Of a stretch of DNA of 64,000 nucleotides, positions 32,711 through 40,973 are shown piece after piece (within the stretch, counting starts at the first letter, position 1; each line of letters begins with the position of its first letter). The notes beneath the pieces were generated by a model that was not told the DNA's origin, made no database searches, and saw nothing but the letters and a program-made list of their open reading frames with translations. The DNA is from Saccharibacillus sp. CPCC 101409 (GTDB taxonomy: Bacteria; Bacillota; Bacilli; Paenibacillales; Paenibacillaceae), in assembly GCF_030518235.1 (NCBI RefSeq), contig NZ_JAULSA010000004.1, positions 310,001 through 374,000 on the forward strand. The letters are read 5' to 3'. The position numbers and the translations under genes were made by a program.

Positions 32711-33778
32711 TCAGCGAATCGTAAAAGCTTTCGCAGCCGCGTCGGCGCGAGCCCGGGAAGAAGCGTACAGCACCCTCTCCGGATGCTTGTAGAACTGCGG
32801 CCACAAGCCGTGCCGGTACGATGCCGAGTTCGGGAACGTCGGATCGTCGGCCCGCATGACCGCGGCGTAGACGTAGACGGTCTGGCCTTTTGCCGCGCCG
32901 GTCGCCTGCCGCAGATCGATCCGGTAGCGCAGCGTATCGGCGTTGTACAGGCTGAAGCGGACCGGGGACATCTTCCATTTGCCGCCGGAGCCGATCTTGT
33001 AATGCAGCTGGATCTCCGCCGGGCGATCGCGGTCGTACGTATTGGTCTCGGGGTTGTCGGTCGACGCATACGCGGTCAGATACAGCAGATTGCCGTCCGT
33101 CCAGTCCGCCGACACATAATCGAGATCCGACCCGGCGTTCCACGTTTCCGGCGACGTATAGCGGTAGAACAGATTCATCGGCATCGTCTGCGCGCCCGCC
33201 GCGCCGCTGCGGCTCCGGCTGGTCTGCATGATATGCAGATGCGGATCGTAATTCTTCGCCCGGTCGATCGTGCCGATCACCGTCGTCTCGGTCACGTAAT
33301 CGCCGACCCGGATGCCCGAGCTTCCCGTTCCCGCCGGATCGATATGCAGGTATTTGACGTATACGCCGTCCGGCGTCCCGTCTCCGTCCGTATCCTGATC
33401 GACGATCACGCTGCCGAGCTGCGCCGATGTGTCGTGCTTGACCTCCGTTACTTTGCCCGGCAGGATCGCATACACCCGCTCGCCCGAATTCATGGCGATA
33501 TCCGAACCGTTATGCGGATTGGTGCCGCCGACGACATTGCGCGGCTGATTGGTCTTGCTTGCGACCGGCGCATAGCGTTCGACCAGTCCGCCCGCGTCGC
33601 TGCGCCCCGGCGACATCGCCGGCGCAATCATCGCTTTGACGCCGTACTGCTGCATAAACGCCGCTCCGTAGTCGGCGGCCGAAGCGGCCGACACCGCGCT
33701 CAGCGCAAGCAGCGCGCACGCGGTCAGCAGGACTTTGCGCCAGAACGAGCCCGGACGCCCAACGGTTCTCCCGCTCAT
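32711..33778 (-). CDS. Secreted M23-type peptidase-like protein
   Basis: About 355 residues. A basic N-terminus and hydrophobic helix (FWRKVLLTACALLALSAVSAAS) with AxA-type cleavage make a signal peptide. The central domain is LytM/M23-like: NPHNGSDIAM supplies the HxxxD metal site, GVYVKYLHIDP and VGDYVTETTVIGTID are core strands, and YDPHLHIMQ gives the HxH motif. M23 enzymes cut peptide crosslinks in peptidoglycan; all metal ligands seem present. The C-terminal 150 residues are a separate beta-rich domain of unknown role. ATG at 33778 overlaps the stop of the upstream gene (ATGA) and follows AAGGAGGCGG, so the two secreted proteins are translationally coupled. Confidence 0.85.
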   Translation of the reverse strand: MSGRTVGRPGSFWRKVLLTACALLALSAVSAASAADYGAAFMQQYGVKAMIAPAMSPGRSDAGGLVERYAPVASKTNQPRNVVGGTNPHNGSDIAMNSGERVYAILPGKVTEVKHDTSAQLGSVIVDQDTDGDGTPDGVYVKYLHIDPAGTGSSGIRVGDYVTETTVIGTIDRAKNYDPHLHIMQTSRSRSGAAGAQTMPMNLFYRYTSPETWNAGSDLDYVSADWTDGNLLYLTAYASTDNPETNTYDRDRPAEIQLHYKIGSGGKWKMSPVRFSLYNADTLRYRIDLRQATGAAKGQTVYVYAAVMRADDPTFPNSASYRHGLWPQFYKHPERVLYASSRARADAAAKAFTIR

Positions 33779-34941
33779 TTCGCCGCCTCCTTTTCCGTGT
33801 CGATCGCATACGTCGATTCCGCGGCCGTGCTCCGATTGCGGACCTGCACGAGCAGGGTCCCGCCGTCGGCCCAAGATACGCCGATGACGGAGCCGCCCGC
33901 CGGTTCGTCGATCCGTTCGTACTCCAGGGTCGCCGGGTCGATCAGCAGCAGCGTGGAAGCCGCCTTCGTCCGGTCCGGCGCGTTCACGACGGCAAAAAGC
34001 CCTCCGTCCGCCGATGCGGCAATCGAACGTACACGGTTCAGCCCGCCGCCCCGGAAGGTTCGCGCCGCTCCGGTCGAGAGATTGCGTACGCCGAGCGAGC
34101 CGTCCGATATCTGCGACAGCAAATAATTGCCGGCCGCGGCGGAAACCGAGTAGGACGAAACAACCTTCGCCGCCCCTCCCCCGCCGCTGTCCACCTGCGC
34201 GATGCCGCCGTCGCCGAGATCGAGGTAAAAGCGGTTTTTCGCATCCCAGCCCAACACCTGATAACCGGCTCCGTATACTTTTTTCTCCGCGCCCGTGTTC
34301 AGGTCCTTGATCCAGTTCTCCCCGTCCTCGCTGCCCGTCGCCGTCACGGCGCGGTTCGTCCAGAACAGCACTTTCGTTCCGTCGGGACTGACCGACGCCC
34401 GCTGTCCCCAGACCACCATCGGCGGCGTGCTTTTACCCGAAGGCCATTTGCGCACCGATTTGCTGTAGGCGCCGGTTTGTCCTTTCAGAAAAAGAGACAG
34501 GGTCCGCCGCTCGCCGTCCAGCCTGTAGATCGAAGCCGCATACTCGACCAGCGCGTCGCCGCCGGGCAGCGGATGCAGGTCGTAGCCGAGATCGGGCGCC
34601 GGCAGCAGCGTAGTCTCCCCGCCTTTTTGCGCATAGCGGAAAGTCAGCGTATCATTCAGTCCGTCGGCGGTCAGTCTGGCGGTGAATGTTCCGGTTTTTC
34701 CTTCCGCCGCCGAAGTCTGCGCCCGAAGCGCCGCTTTTCCCGCTGCCGGATCGATCGAAGCGGCCGCTTTTTTCTTGTCGGCCCGTCCGGGCAGCACCAC
34801 TTCCGTCCCGTCCACGACCGCCGTTCTTCCCGGCGTTTTGCCCGCCCGCGTCCAGACGCCGGCCGGATCGGCCAGCGCCGCTCCCGAAACCAGCGTCAGC
34901 AGCAGCGCGGCCGCGGCGGCCGTTTTGATTCCTTTTCGCAT
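33775..34941 (-). CDS. Secreted beta-propeller-like protein
   Basis: A 388-residue exported protein: signal peptide MRKGIKTAAAAALLLTLVSG with cleavage near ALA-DP. The mature part shows repeated short beta-strand blocks with TolB/WD40-like phrases (WGQRASVSPDGTKVLFWT, SIAASADGGLFAVVN, LLLIDPATLEYERID, VIGVSWADGGTLLVQV), suggesting a beta-propeller that could bind a wall polymer or partner protein. No catalytic motif is recognised. Coupled by ATGA overlap to the following M23-type protein, so the two probably act together at the cell surface (inference). Composition is unusually Ala/Gly/Asp-rich. Confidence 0.7.
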   Translation of the reverse strand: MRKGIKTAAAAALLLTLVSGAALADPAGVWTRAGKTPGRTAVVDGTEVVLPGRADKKKAAASIDPAAGKAALRAQTSAAEGKTGTFTARLTADGLNDTLTFRYAQKGGETTLLPAPDLGYDLHPLPGGDALVEYAASIYRLDGERRTLSLFLKGQTGAYSKSVRKWPSGKSTPPMVVWGQRASVSPDGTKVLFWTNRAVTATGSEDGENWIKDLNTGAEKKVYGAGYQVLGWDAKNRFYLDLGDGGIAQVDSGGGGAAKVVSSYSVSAAAGNYLLSQISDGSLGVRNLSTGAARTFRGGGLNRVRSIAASADGGLFAVVNAPDRTKAASTLLLIDPATLEYERIDEPAGGSVIGVSWADGGTLLVQVRNRSTAAESTYAIDTEKEAAK

Positions 34942-35234
34942 TTTTTCCGTTCCTCCTTCATTGCCGGATTATGATTTGAATTCGGGGTTTGTTCTCCGCA
35001 GTACCCCCGTAATGTACTCGAAAACCCGTTATCGTGCAATAAAGCGGTCAATTTGGAAATACTTATTGAAAAATAGGACCAAAGATATTATTCTATTCTG
35101 TGACAAAGACTTATATCCCTGTTTACATATTCTTTAAGAGGCCATATTCGATCAAATGGATTTCCAAAGTCCTATATCCATTTCACTCCCGCCAAGGCGT
35201 CTGATTTTTATCATTTATGAGGAGGTCTTTTCGT

Positions 35235-37082
35235 ATGCCGTCAATTGGGTCCAATCAGGAAACGGAAAGCGCCGCGGATGCCCTTGTTTTCACCGAAAAC
35301 GGCGGTATGGAAAGCGGACTTTCCGAACAGCGGCAGAGCGAAGCGGACGGCGCGATCGAGACTTCCGGAGGCGCGCTGCGAGTTCTCGATCCGCAGGAAG
35401 ACGGAACGCCGGCCCTGCTGATCCCGAATCCGCCGCTGCGGCTGTGGGTCAACGGTTCCGAGCTGCTCGAACCGCTGCACGTGAGCGCGGGCGACCGGAT
35501 CGAATGGGAAATGCCGGAGCGGCCGCTGTTCGCCGTCGACGCCGCGCCGGGCGGCATGCAGGCGCATATCCGCGTCTACGCCGATACGCAGTATGCCTGG
35601 AAGCTCGAAGACTCGGCTCCGGCGGCTTCCTGCGTCCCCCGGGCGGTCCCCGACTTGAAGAAGCCGCTCAAAAAACTCGGCATCGCCGAGATCATGGCGG
35701 AGATCGGAACGATGGGCATCTGCAAAAATCTCGACGTGCCCGCCGTCGTGCAAGCGCTTCAGGACGCCGACGGACAGCCCGTGCCGTTCGCGTCCGGTCT
35801 GGAAGCGGTGCAGGGCGAGGACGCCCGGCTGGAATTGTTTTTCGGCGAAAAAATCGAAAACGCGTTCGAAGAAGTCGCGGGCGCGCTGGATTACCGCAAT
35901 CATCTGCGCATTCCTTCGGTGCAGCCCGGCGATCCGCTGGCCCGGCTGATCCCTTCCGCCTCGGGCGAACCGGGGTACGACGTATACGGCAAAGTCCTGT
36001 CGCCCGACCCGGTACGGGAGATCGAACTGCATGCCCGCCAGCATGTGGAAGCCGGGCCGGACGGTCTGTTCACGGCGCTCAAAGCTGGGCGGCCCTGCAT
36101 CACTTCCGGCGCGGTCCGCTACCTCGATATCTCCGACGCTTACGTGGTCGCGGGCGATGTGGACCTCAAAACGGGGCATATCGTGTTCTCCGGCGACGTG
36201 GCGATCCAGGGCAGCGTCACCGACAATATGATCGTCGAGTCGCTCGGCAACGTCTACGTCTCCGGCGGGGTTTATCACGCCACAATCACCGCCGCCGGCA
36301 GCATCACCGTGCTGGGCAGCACGATCGGCAGCCGTTTGTATTCCGGCAGCTTCGGCCTGGCGTTCAACCGGCTGTTCCATCTCTCGCAGCAGCTTCGCGA
36401 AGAGATCGGCCAACTGCTGAGTGCCGCGCGCATGCTGTACGCCGAAGTGTGCAAGCGCGGCCAGTCCGCGCGTTTCGGCCAGGTGGCGCTGCTGCTGCTC
36501 AAGACCAAGTTCAAAGAAATCCAGCCGCGGATTCGCGAGCTGCTCCAGGTGATGGTCACGGTGCAGCGGAGCACCGGATCGTCTTCAAACGAATTCGCCG
36601 ACGACCTGAATCTCATGCTGTCCCCGGCGCTGATGATCGAAGCGCTGGACGAGCAGGTGCTGTCGCGCCTGGAGCAGAGCCTGGAGAAAGAGCATTCGTT
36701 CGTGTCGGATATGCAGCAGGGCGATTCGCGCATCGAGCTGTCGCGCTGCCAGACGAGCACGATCAAGTCAAACGGCGATATTCTCATTCACCGCGAAGGC
36801 GTACTGCAAAGCGATCTGTACTCCGGCGGTTCGATCGCGTTCGCGAATCCGGTCTCCGTCTGCCGGGGATCGTGCCTGGAAGCGGAAGACCGGATCGACG
36901 CCCGGACGGTCGGCAGCGCGGGCGGCGCTCCCTGCGTGCTCAAAGCCAAGCACAGCATTCAGGTTCAGCGCATGTACGAAGGCCGGATCGCCGTCGACGG
37001 CTTGAACCGCGATATCTTTGCTCCGGTGGAGAATCGGACTTTCGGGCGGCAGGATATGGATTTGGAATCGGCTTTTTCATAG
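35235..37082 (+). CDS. FapA family (DUF342) protein
   Basis: About 615 residues. The N-terminal part includes the FapA N-terminal domain (AEIMAEIGTMGICKNLDVP, ARLIPSASGEPGYDVYGK), followed by a right-handed parallel beta-helix with short repeats typical of DUF342 (VVAGDVDLKTGHIVFSGDV, GSVTDNMIVESLGNVYVSGG, ITAAGSITVLGSTIGS), a helical coiled-coil section (about residues 390-480) and a final beta-helix portion. The name flagellar assembly protein A comes from Vibrio; in Firmicutes the role is unclear, though polymer or surface association is likely. ATG at 35235 with GAGGAGG upstream; an earlier ATG at 35217 overlaps that ribosome site. Followed by a terminator. Confidence 0.85.
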   Translation: MPSIGSNQETESAADALVFTENGGMESGLSEQRQSEADGAIETSGGALRVLDPQEDGTPALLIPNPPLRLWVNGSELLEPLHVSAGDRIEWEMPERPLFAVDAAPGGMQAHIRVYADTQYAWKLEDSAPAASCVPRAVPDLKKPLKKLGIAEIMAEIGTMGICKNLDVPAVVQALQDADGQPVPFASGLEAVQGEDARLELFFGEKIENAFEEVAGALDYRNHLRIPSVQPGDPLARLIPSASGEPGYDVYGKVLSPDPVREIELHARQHVEAGPDGLFTALKAGRPCITSGAVRYLDISDAYVVAGDVDLKTGHIVFSGDVAIQGSVTDNMIVESLGNVYVSGGVYHATITAAGSITVLGSTIGSRLYSGSFGLAFNRLFHLSQQLREEIGQLLSAARMLYAEVCKRGQSARFGQVALLLLKTKFKEIQPRIRELLQVMVTVQRSTGSSSNEFADDLNLMLSPALMIEALDEQVLSRLEQSLEKEHSFVSDMQQGDSRIELSRCQTSTIKSNGDILIHREGVLQSDLYSGGSIAFANPVSVCRGSCLEAEDRIDARTVGSAGGAPCVLKAKHSIQVQRMYEGRIAVDGLNRDIFAPVENRTFGRQDMDLESAFS

Positions 37083-37102
37083 AACCGGACCTTCTCGACA
37101 AA

Positions 37103-37142
37103 AAAAGCGCAAACCGGATTCCTCCGGTTCGCGCTTTTTTTG
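37103..37142. terminator. Bidirectional intrinsic terminator
   Basis: AAAAAAGCGC-AAACCGGA/TCCGGTT-CGCGCTTTTTTT between convergent fapA and rdgB. Confidence 0.88.
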
Positions 37143-37164
37143 TTCCAGGTTTATGGAGGCGGGT

Positions 37165-37842
37165 CTACTCCCAGCTGCCGCCGAGTTTGCGCAGCAGTTC
37201 GCGCAGAGCGGCGCCGCGGTGGCTGATCCGCTGCTTCTCTTCGACGTTCAGTTCGGCCATGGTGCGTTCGAACTCCGGCACGTAGAACAGCGGGTCGTAG
37301 CCGAAGCCGCCGGCGCCGGCCGTTTCGGCGGTGATCCAGCCTTCGACGCTGCCTTCGGCTTCGATGCCGCGGCCGGTGGCCGGGTCGTAGAGCGTCAGCG
37401 CGCAGACAAAGCGCGCGCCGCTGAGCAGCGGCTGCTCGGTGTCGTCGCCCTGGCGCAGCTTCATCAGCTCATCCAGCAGCTTCTCGTTGTTGGCGGAGTC
37501 GCTGCCGTGCTCGCCGGCGTAGCGGGCGGAATAGATGCCCGGCGCGCCGCCGAGCATATCGACGCACAGGCCGGAGTCGTCGGCCAGTACGGACAAATTC
37601 AGGAAATCGCCGATTTCTTTCGCTTTCTTAAACGCGTTCTCGGCGAAGGTCGCGCCGTCTTCTTCGACTTCCGGCGCTTCCGGATAATCGTGCAGGCTGC
37701 GCACTTCTTTGCCGAGCGGAGCGAACGCATGACGGAATTCGCGCACCTTTCCCATATTGCGGGTCGCGACGACGACGATTTCTTTCGTTTCTTGCGCTTC
37801 ATTTGCTGCTTCGTTTGCCGCCGGTTCAGGTTTTTCGCTCAC
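37165..37842 (-). CDS. rdgB: XTP/dITP diphosphohydrolase (RdgB/HAM1)
   Basis: House-cleaning nucleotidase that hydrolyses dITP, XTP and dXTP to monophosphates, keeping deaminated purines out of nucleic acids. Family landmarks: [15 protein letters not shown] (nucleotide entry), [55 protein letters not shown] and ISHRGAAL. The first 20 residues ([16 protein letters not shown]) are an acidic repeat-like extension not usually needed. The start ATG at 37842 overlaps the stop of rph (ATGA), matching the common rph-rdgB gene pair of Firmicutes. Cytoplasmic homodimer, about 225 residues. Confidence 0.95.
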   Translation of the reverse strand: MSEKPEPAANEAANEAQETKEIVVVATRNMGKVREFRHAFAPLGKEVRSLHDYPEAPEVEEDGATFAENAFKKAKEIGDFLNLSVLADDSGLCVDMLGGAPGIYSARYAGEHGSDSANNEKLLDELMKLRQGDDTEQPLLSGARFVCALTLYDPATGRGIEAEGSVEGWITAETAGAGGFGYDPLFYVPEFERTMAELNVEEKQRISHRGAALRELLRKLGGSWE

Positions 37843-38597
37843 GCCAATCCCCCGCTTTCATGCTGTCCGATCTTCATCGCGTTTGCGCCGAGCGCTTCTT
37901 TTTGCACGAAAATCATCTGCCGGATACCCGTTTCCCCGAGTTCCAGCATGCCGTTCAGCTCGTCGCGCGTAAACGGGGAATCTTCGCCCGTACCCTGCAG
38001 CTCGACGAACGCGCCGGCTCCGGTCATCACGAGATTCATATCGACTTTGGCCGTGGAATCTTCCGCGTAGCACAGGTCCAGCAGTCCTTCGCCGTCCACG
38101 ATGCCCACGCTGACCGAAGCGAGGAAATCCGTGACCGGATAGCGTTTCAGCTTGCCCTGGGATTCCAGCTTGTTCACCGCCAGGCACATCGCCACGAACG
38201 CTCCGGTAATCGAAGTGGTCCGCGTGCCGCCGTCTGCCTGGATCACGTCGCAATCGACGGTGATCGTGCGTTCGCCGAGCGCTTGCAGATCGACGACCGA
38301 GCGCAGCGCCCGGGCGATCAGCCGCTGGATTTCCATCGTGCGCCCGCCCAGCTTGCCTTTGGCCGCTTCGCGGATATTGCGGGTATGCGTCGCGCGCGGC
38401 AGCATCGAATACTCCGCCGTCACCCAGCCGCGTCCCTGCCCTTTCATAAAAGGAGGCACTTTCTCTTCGACCGTGGCGTTGCAGATGACCTTCGTGTCGC
38501 CCACTTCGATAAAGACCGAGCCTTCCGCGTATTTGTTCGTTCCCACTTCGATCTTGACCGGGCGAAGTTCGTCCGGCTTTCTGTCGTTCCTGCTCAA
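37839..38597 (-). CDS. rph: Ribonuclease PH
   Basis: Phosphorolytic 3'-5' exoribonuclease that trims tRNA 3' ends, working as a ring-shaped hexamer. It is 252 residues long with the diagnostic segments [73 protein letters not shown] (phosphate and catalytic site) and [15 protein letters not shown]. Start is TTG at 38597, eight or nine bases after GGAGG. It is the first gene of a two-gene operon with rdgB. (Motifs quoted in pieces of up to 20 residues.). Confidence 0.96.
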   Translation of the reverse strand: MSRNDRKPDELRPVKIEVGTNKYAEGSVFIEVGDTKVICNATVEEKVPPFMKGQGRGWVTAEYSMLPRATHTRNIREAAKGKLGGRTMEIQRLIARALRSVVDLQALGERTITVDCDVIQADGGTRTTSITGAFVAMCLAVNKLESQGKLKRYPVTDFLASVSVGIVDGEGLLDLCYAEDSTAKVDMNLVMTGAGAFVELQGTGEDSPFTRDELNGMLELGETGIRQMIFVQKEALGANAMKIGQHESGGLA

Positions 38598-38767
38598 GTT
38601 GTTGTCCTCCGCATCTGCCGGTTCTTGGAACCGGCGGTTATTCTGTTTTCATTTTAGCAAACTCGGCCGCCCGGCGCACGGACTTCGAACCCGGATTTGG
38701 ACTTTGCTTCCGAAAATGATTCAGTCTCCGCGATTTTGTACAGTTGTAAGTAAGAGAGGTGAAGATC

Positions 38768-39364
38768 ATGCAAACGCCGGACAAACCGACAGCCAAAGAA
38801 GAGAAAATGGGCGTGCCCGAGAAGCAGGCCTACTCGCTGGACAGCCGCAAGGTCGCCGAAGCGACGCGCAAATGGTTGAGCCAGCGCGGCGTCAAGATCG
38901 AGGAAATCGCGGAACTGGTTCTTTTTTTGCAGAAAAAATATTACCCGGATCTGACCATGGAAGAGTGCATCCACAATGTGGAGAAAGTGCTGGAGAAGCG
39001 CGAAGTGCAAAACGCCGTCCTGACCGGCATCCAGCTCGACGTGCTCGCCGAGGAAGGCAAACTGCTGTCCCCGCTGCAGGAGATGATTAAGAACGACGAA
39101 GGCCTGTACGGGGTGGACGAGATTCTCGCCCTGTCGATCGTCAACGTCTACGGCAGTATCGGGCTGACCAACTTCGGTTATGTGGACAAGCTCAAACCGG
39201 GCGTGCTGGAGCGGCTGAACGACAAAAGTATCGGGCCGGTGCACACGTTCCTGGACGATATCGTCGGCGCGATCGCGTCCGCGGCCAGCAGCCGGATCGC
39301 CCACAACAAGCAAAGCGAACGCGAAGTTTCGGTCGAGCTGCCCAAGCAGCCCGGCGACGATTGA
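38768..39364 (+). CDS. Phosphatidylglycerophosphatase A family protein (YutG type)
   Basis: About 198 residues of the soluble PgpA/YutG family: KWLSQRGVKIEEIAELVLF, YYPDLTMEECIHNVEKVL, KREVQNAVLTGIQLDVLAE, DEGLYGVDEILALSIVNVYG and THFLDDI-like HTFLDDIVGA. PgpA removes the phosphate from phosphatidylglycerophosphate to form phosphatidylglycerol; the Firmicute YutG-type proteins lack the membrane helices of the E. coli enzyme, so membrane association is presumably peripheral. ATG at 38768 is placed 7 nt after AGAGGTG; a GTG nine bases upstream overlaps that site. It is transcribed alone, divergent from rph and convergent with sseB. Confidence 0.85.
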   Translation: MQTPDKPTAKEEKMGVPEKQAYSLDSRKVAEATRKWLSQRGVKIEEIAELVLFLQKKYYPDLTMEECIHNVEKVLEKREVQNAVLTGIQLDVLAEEGKLLSPLQEMIKNDEGLYGVDEILALSIVNVYGSIGLTNFGYVDKLKPGVLERLNDKSIGPVHTFLDDIVGAIASAASSRIAHNKQSEREVSVELPKQPGDD

Positions 39365-39417
39365 ACGCCATTCAAGCGTCGTTCGACGTTTGAGCCTTGA
39401 AGACGCATGAACCAAAC

Positions 39418-39477
39418 AAAAGACCGGAAGCCGGACAAAAGCCGCATTCAGCCGCTTTTTCCGCTTCCGGTCTTTTT
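39418..39477. terminator. Bidirectional terminator
   Basis: AAAGACCGGAAGC / GCTTCCGGTCTTTTT with an AT-containing loop of about 30 nt, between convergent genes. Confidence 0.75.
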
Positions 39478-39537
39478 CCGGTGTCCGACCTATGCGCTTA
39501 TCCGCCAGGCCGTCTTCCGGATCGAGGCGAACCGCCT

Positions 39538-40308
39538 TCAGCGCGCGAAAAATCCCCGGCGTTTCCGCTTCCGGTAAAAAGGCTCGCATTCGCGCTCGAA
39601 ATAACGTTCCAAGCCGCTTACGCCGTCCAACTGCAGGAAATCGACCGGCGGATCGGGCACGTGCGCGCTTCCCGCCGCTCTGCCCGCCGCCTGCACGACT
39701 TCGTTCCAGCCGTCGTCCGATTCGATCGCAATCAGCGTATGCGGCGGGTCGCCGGTTTCCGGGTTGTAGTAATGCGCATGGTAAGCCAGATTGACATTCG
39801 GCATGGAATCGAATACCCGTTCAAGTTCTTCCAGCAGCTCCCGCGGCTCTTTGGACGGACGGCCGAGCATCACCTGCGTTTCCTGCTCCACCGTATAACT
39901 TTGCGGCGGCGCATAGATCGCTCCGTCCAGAATCGCTTCGATCTCGGCAGCCGGAAATTCTTTGCCGAATTCTCCGCCCGGATTCAGCCAGACATCGGAG
40001 CCGCGCACCAGTCCGAACAAATCCATCGCGTTCATCGACAGATACTGCATCTCCCGATCGATAAACCGCTGCAATTCCAGCAGGGAGCTGAACACGGGCA
40101 AATACGATTTGCCTTCGATGTCCACGCTGGGCAGCCGGACGGTCGTTTTCTCTTCGAGCTCGCCGTTTTCGACCGGGAGTTCCCCGCCCATGTGCACGGT
40201 GTACAATTCGGCCCGCTCAAGCTCCCGGTAGAATTCCCCTCTCCGCGACGGATCGTGTACGGCGGCCGCCAGAATCCGTTCCAGTTCGTTTTGGGGTTCG
40301 AAATTCAT
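39538..40308 (-). CDS. SseB family protein (enhanced serine sensitivity)
   Basis: About 256 residues with an N-terminal SseB domain (NELERILAAAVHDPSRRGEFY, LPVFSSLLELQRFID, DLFGLVRGSDVWLNPGGEFGKEF) and an SseB C-terminal domain (MLGRPSKEPRELLEELERVF, VNLAYHAHYYNPETGDPPHTLIA). The SseB name comes from an E. coli serine-sensitivity phenotype; biochemical function remains unknown. Two adjacent ATGs (40311 and 40308) follow AAAGGAGGAAG; the second is better spaced. Soluble, cytoplasmic, monocistronic. A basic tail RKRKRRGFFAR ends the protein. Confidence 0.85.
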   Translation of the reverse strand: MNFEPQNELERILAAAVHDPSRRGEFYRELERAELYTVHMGGELPVENGELEEKTTVRLPSVDIEGKSYLPVFSSLLELQRFIDREMQYLSMNAMDLFGLVRGSDVWLNPGGEFGKEFPAAEIEAILDGAIYAPPQSYTVEQETQVMLGRPSKEPRELLEELERVFDSMPNVNLAYHAHYYNPETGDPPHTLIAIESDDGWNEVVQAAGRAAGSAHVPDPPVDFLQLDGVSGLERYFERECEPFYRKRKRRGFFAR

Positions 40309-40428
40309 CATCTTCCTCCTTTGCCTGCTCGGATGGTTTCGGAAATTTAGACCCTGTTTACAGAATTTTTCCCTAAAAAAAGTCTGTAAATCATTTCATT
40401 GGTTCCCATTATACCTGTTCAGGGATAT

Positions 40429-40473
40429 AAAAAAACGAAGAGTCTCCCAAATGCGGAGAAACCCTTCGTTTTA
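40429..40473 (-). terminator. Terminator of the small acidic gene
   Basis: AACGAAG...TCTCC / GGAGA...CTTCGTT imperfect stem followed on the minus strand by TTTTTTT. Confidence 0.75.
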
Positions 40474-40535
40474 CCTACCAAGTTCATACTTTATTCACGC
40501 GTCTACAGCCGTCCTTTTCGGCGCGCTCTGTGTAT

Positions 40536-40688
40536 TCAGACGGACTTTTTCTCCGCTTCGATCTCTTCCCGCGCGCTCACTTCTTCGAAACCGTCGTCTT
40601 TCGGCCCGATGTACCCTCGCAGCACGTCGTCGTAATAATCGTCGTAGTCGTACCAGTCTTCATAAAGGTCGGATTTTCTTTCCAGCAT
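40536..40688 (-). CDS. 50-residue acidic Tyr/Asp-rich protein
   Basis: Small gene with a perfect AGAGGAGGAGG ribosome site 7 nt before ATG 40688, stop at 40536, and its own terminator. The product is MLERKSDLYEDWYDYDDYYDDV... ending ...EIEAEKKSV; nine of the first 25 residues are Asp or Tyr, the rest is amphipathic and acidic. No signal peptide, membrane helix or known motif. I do not recognise it. It could be a metal-binding or partner-binding micro-protein; nothing beyond composition supports this. Confidence 0.7.
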   Translation of the reverse strand: MLERKSDLYEDWYDYDDYYDDVLRGYIGPKDDGFEEVSAREEIEAEKKSV

Positions 40689-40886
40689 TGAAATTCCTCC
40701 TCCTCTCGCGGAGCCTGAACCGATTCGGTCCGGCTTCGGCAGCAGTTTCGGGAATAAACGGAAACTTCCGGCTCGGCGGAAATCCGCTTCTTCACCGTTA
40801 TGAAGGTGTTTCTACCGTTAGCGTACCAGCGCCTCGTTATTCCGTCAAAAGATGCCGCGGCGGATAAAAGACCGTTAAACGCCGCA

Positions 40887-40927
40887 GGGGCGCATCGCTT
40901 GAAATCCAAGCGAGCGCCCCTGCGAAT
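40887..40927 (-). terminator. Hairpin after the tandem-repeat protein gene
   Basis: GCAGGGGCG..TCGCTTG / CAAGCGA.CGCCCCTGC long stem with modest T-run, 47 bp past the stop codon. Confidence 0.65.
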
Positions 40928-40973
40928 TATTGCGGATTATAGCGTTATGCTTCGTTAAACGAAGACCTTTTTG

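Noticed and set aside
40577-40909. 110-residue minus-strand frame over the small acidic gene
   Set aside because: Different frame from the 50-residue gene; the latter has the ideal ribosome site and a coherent product.
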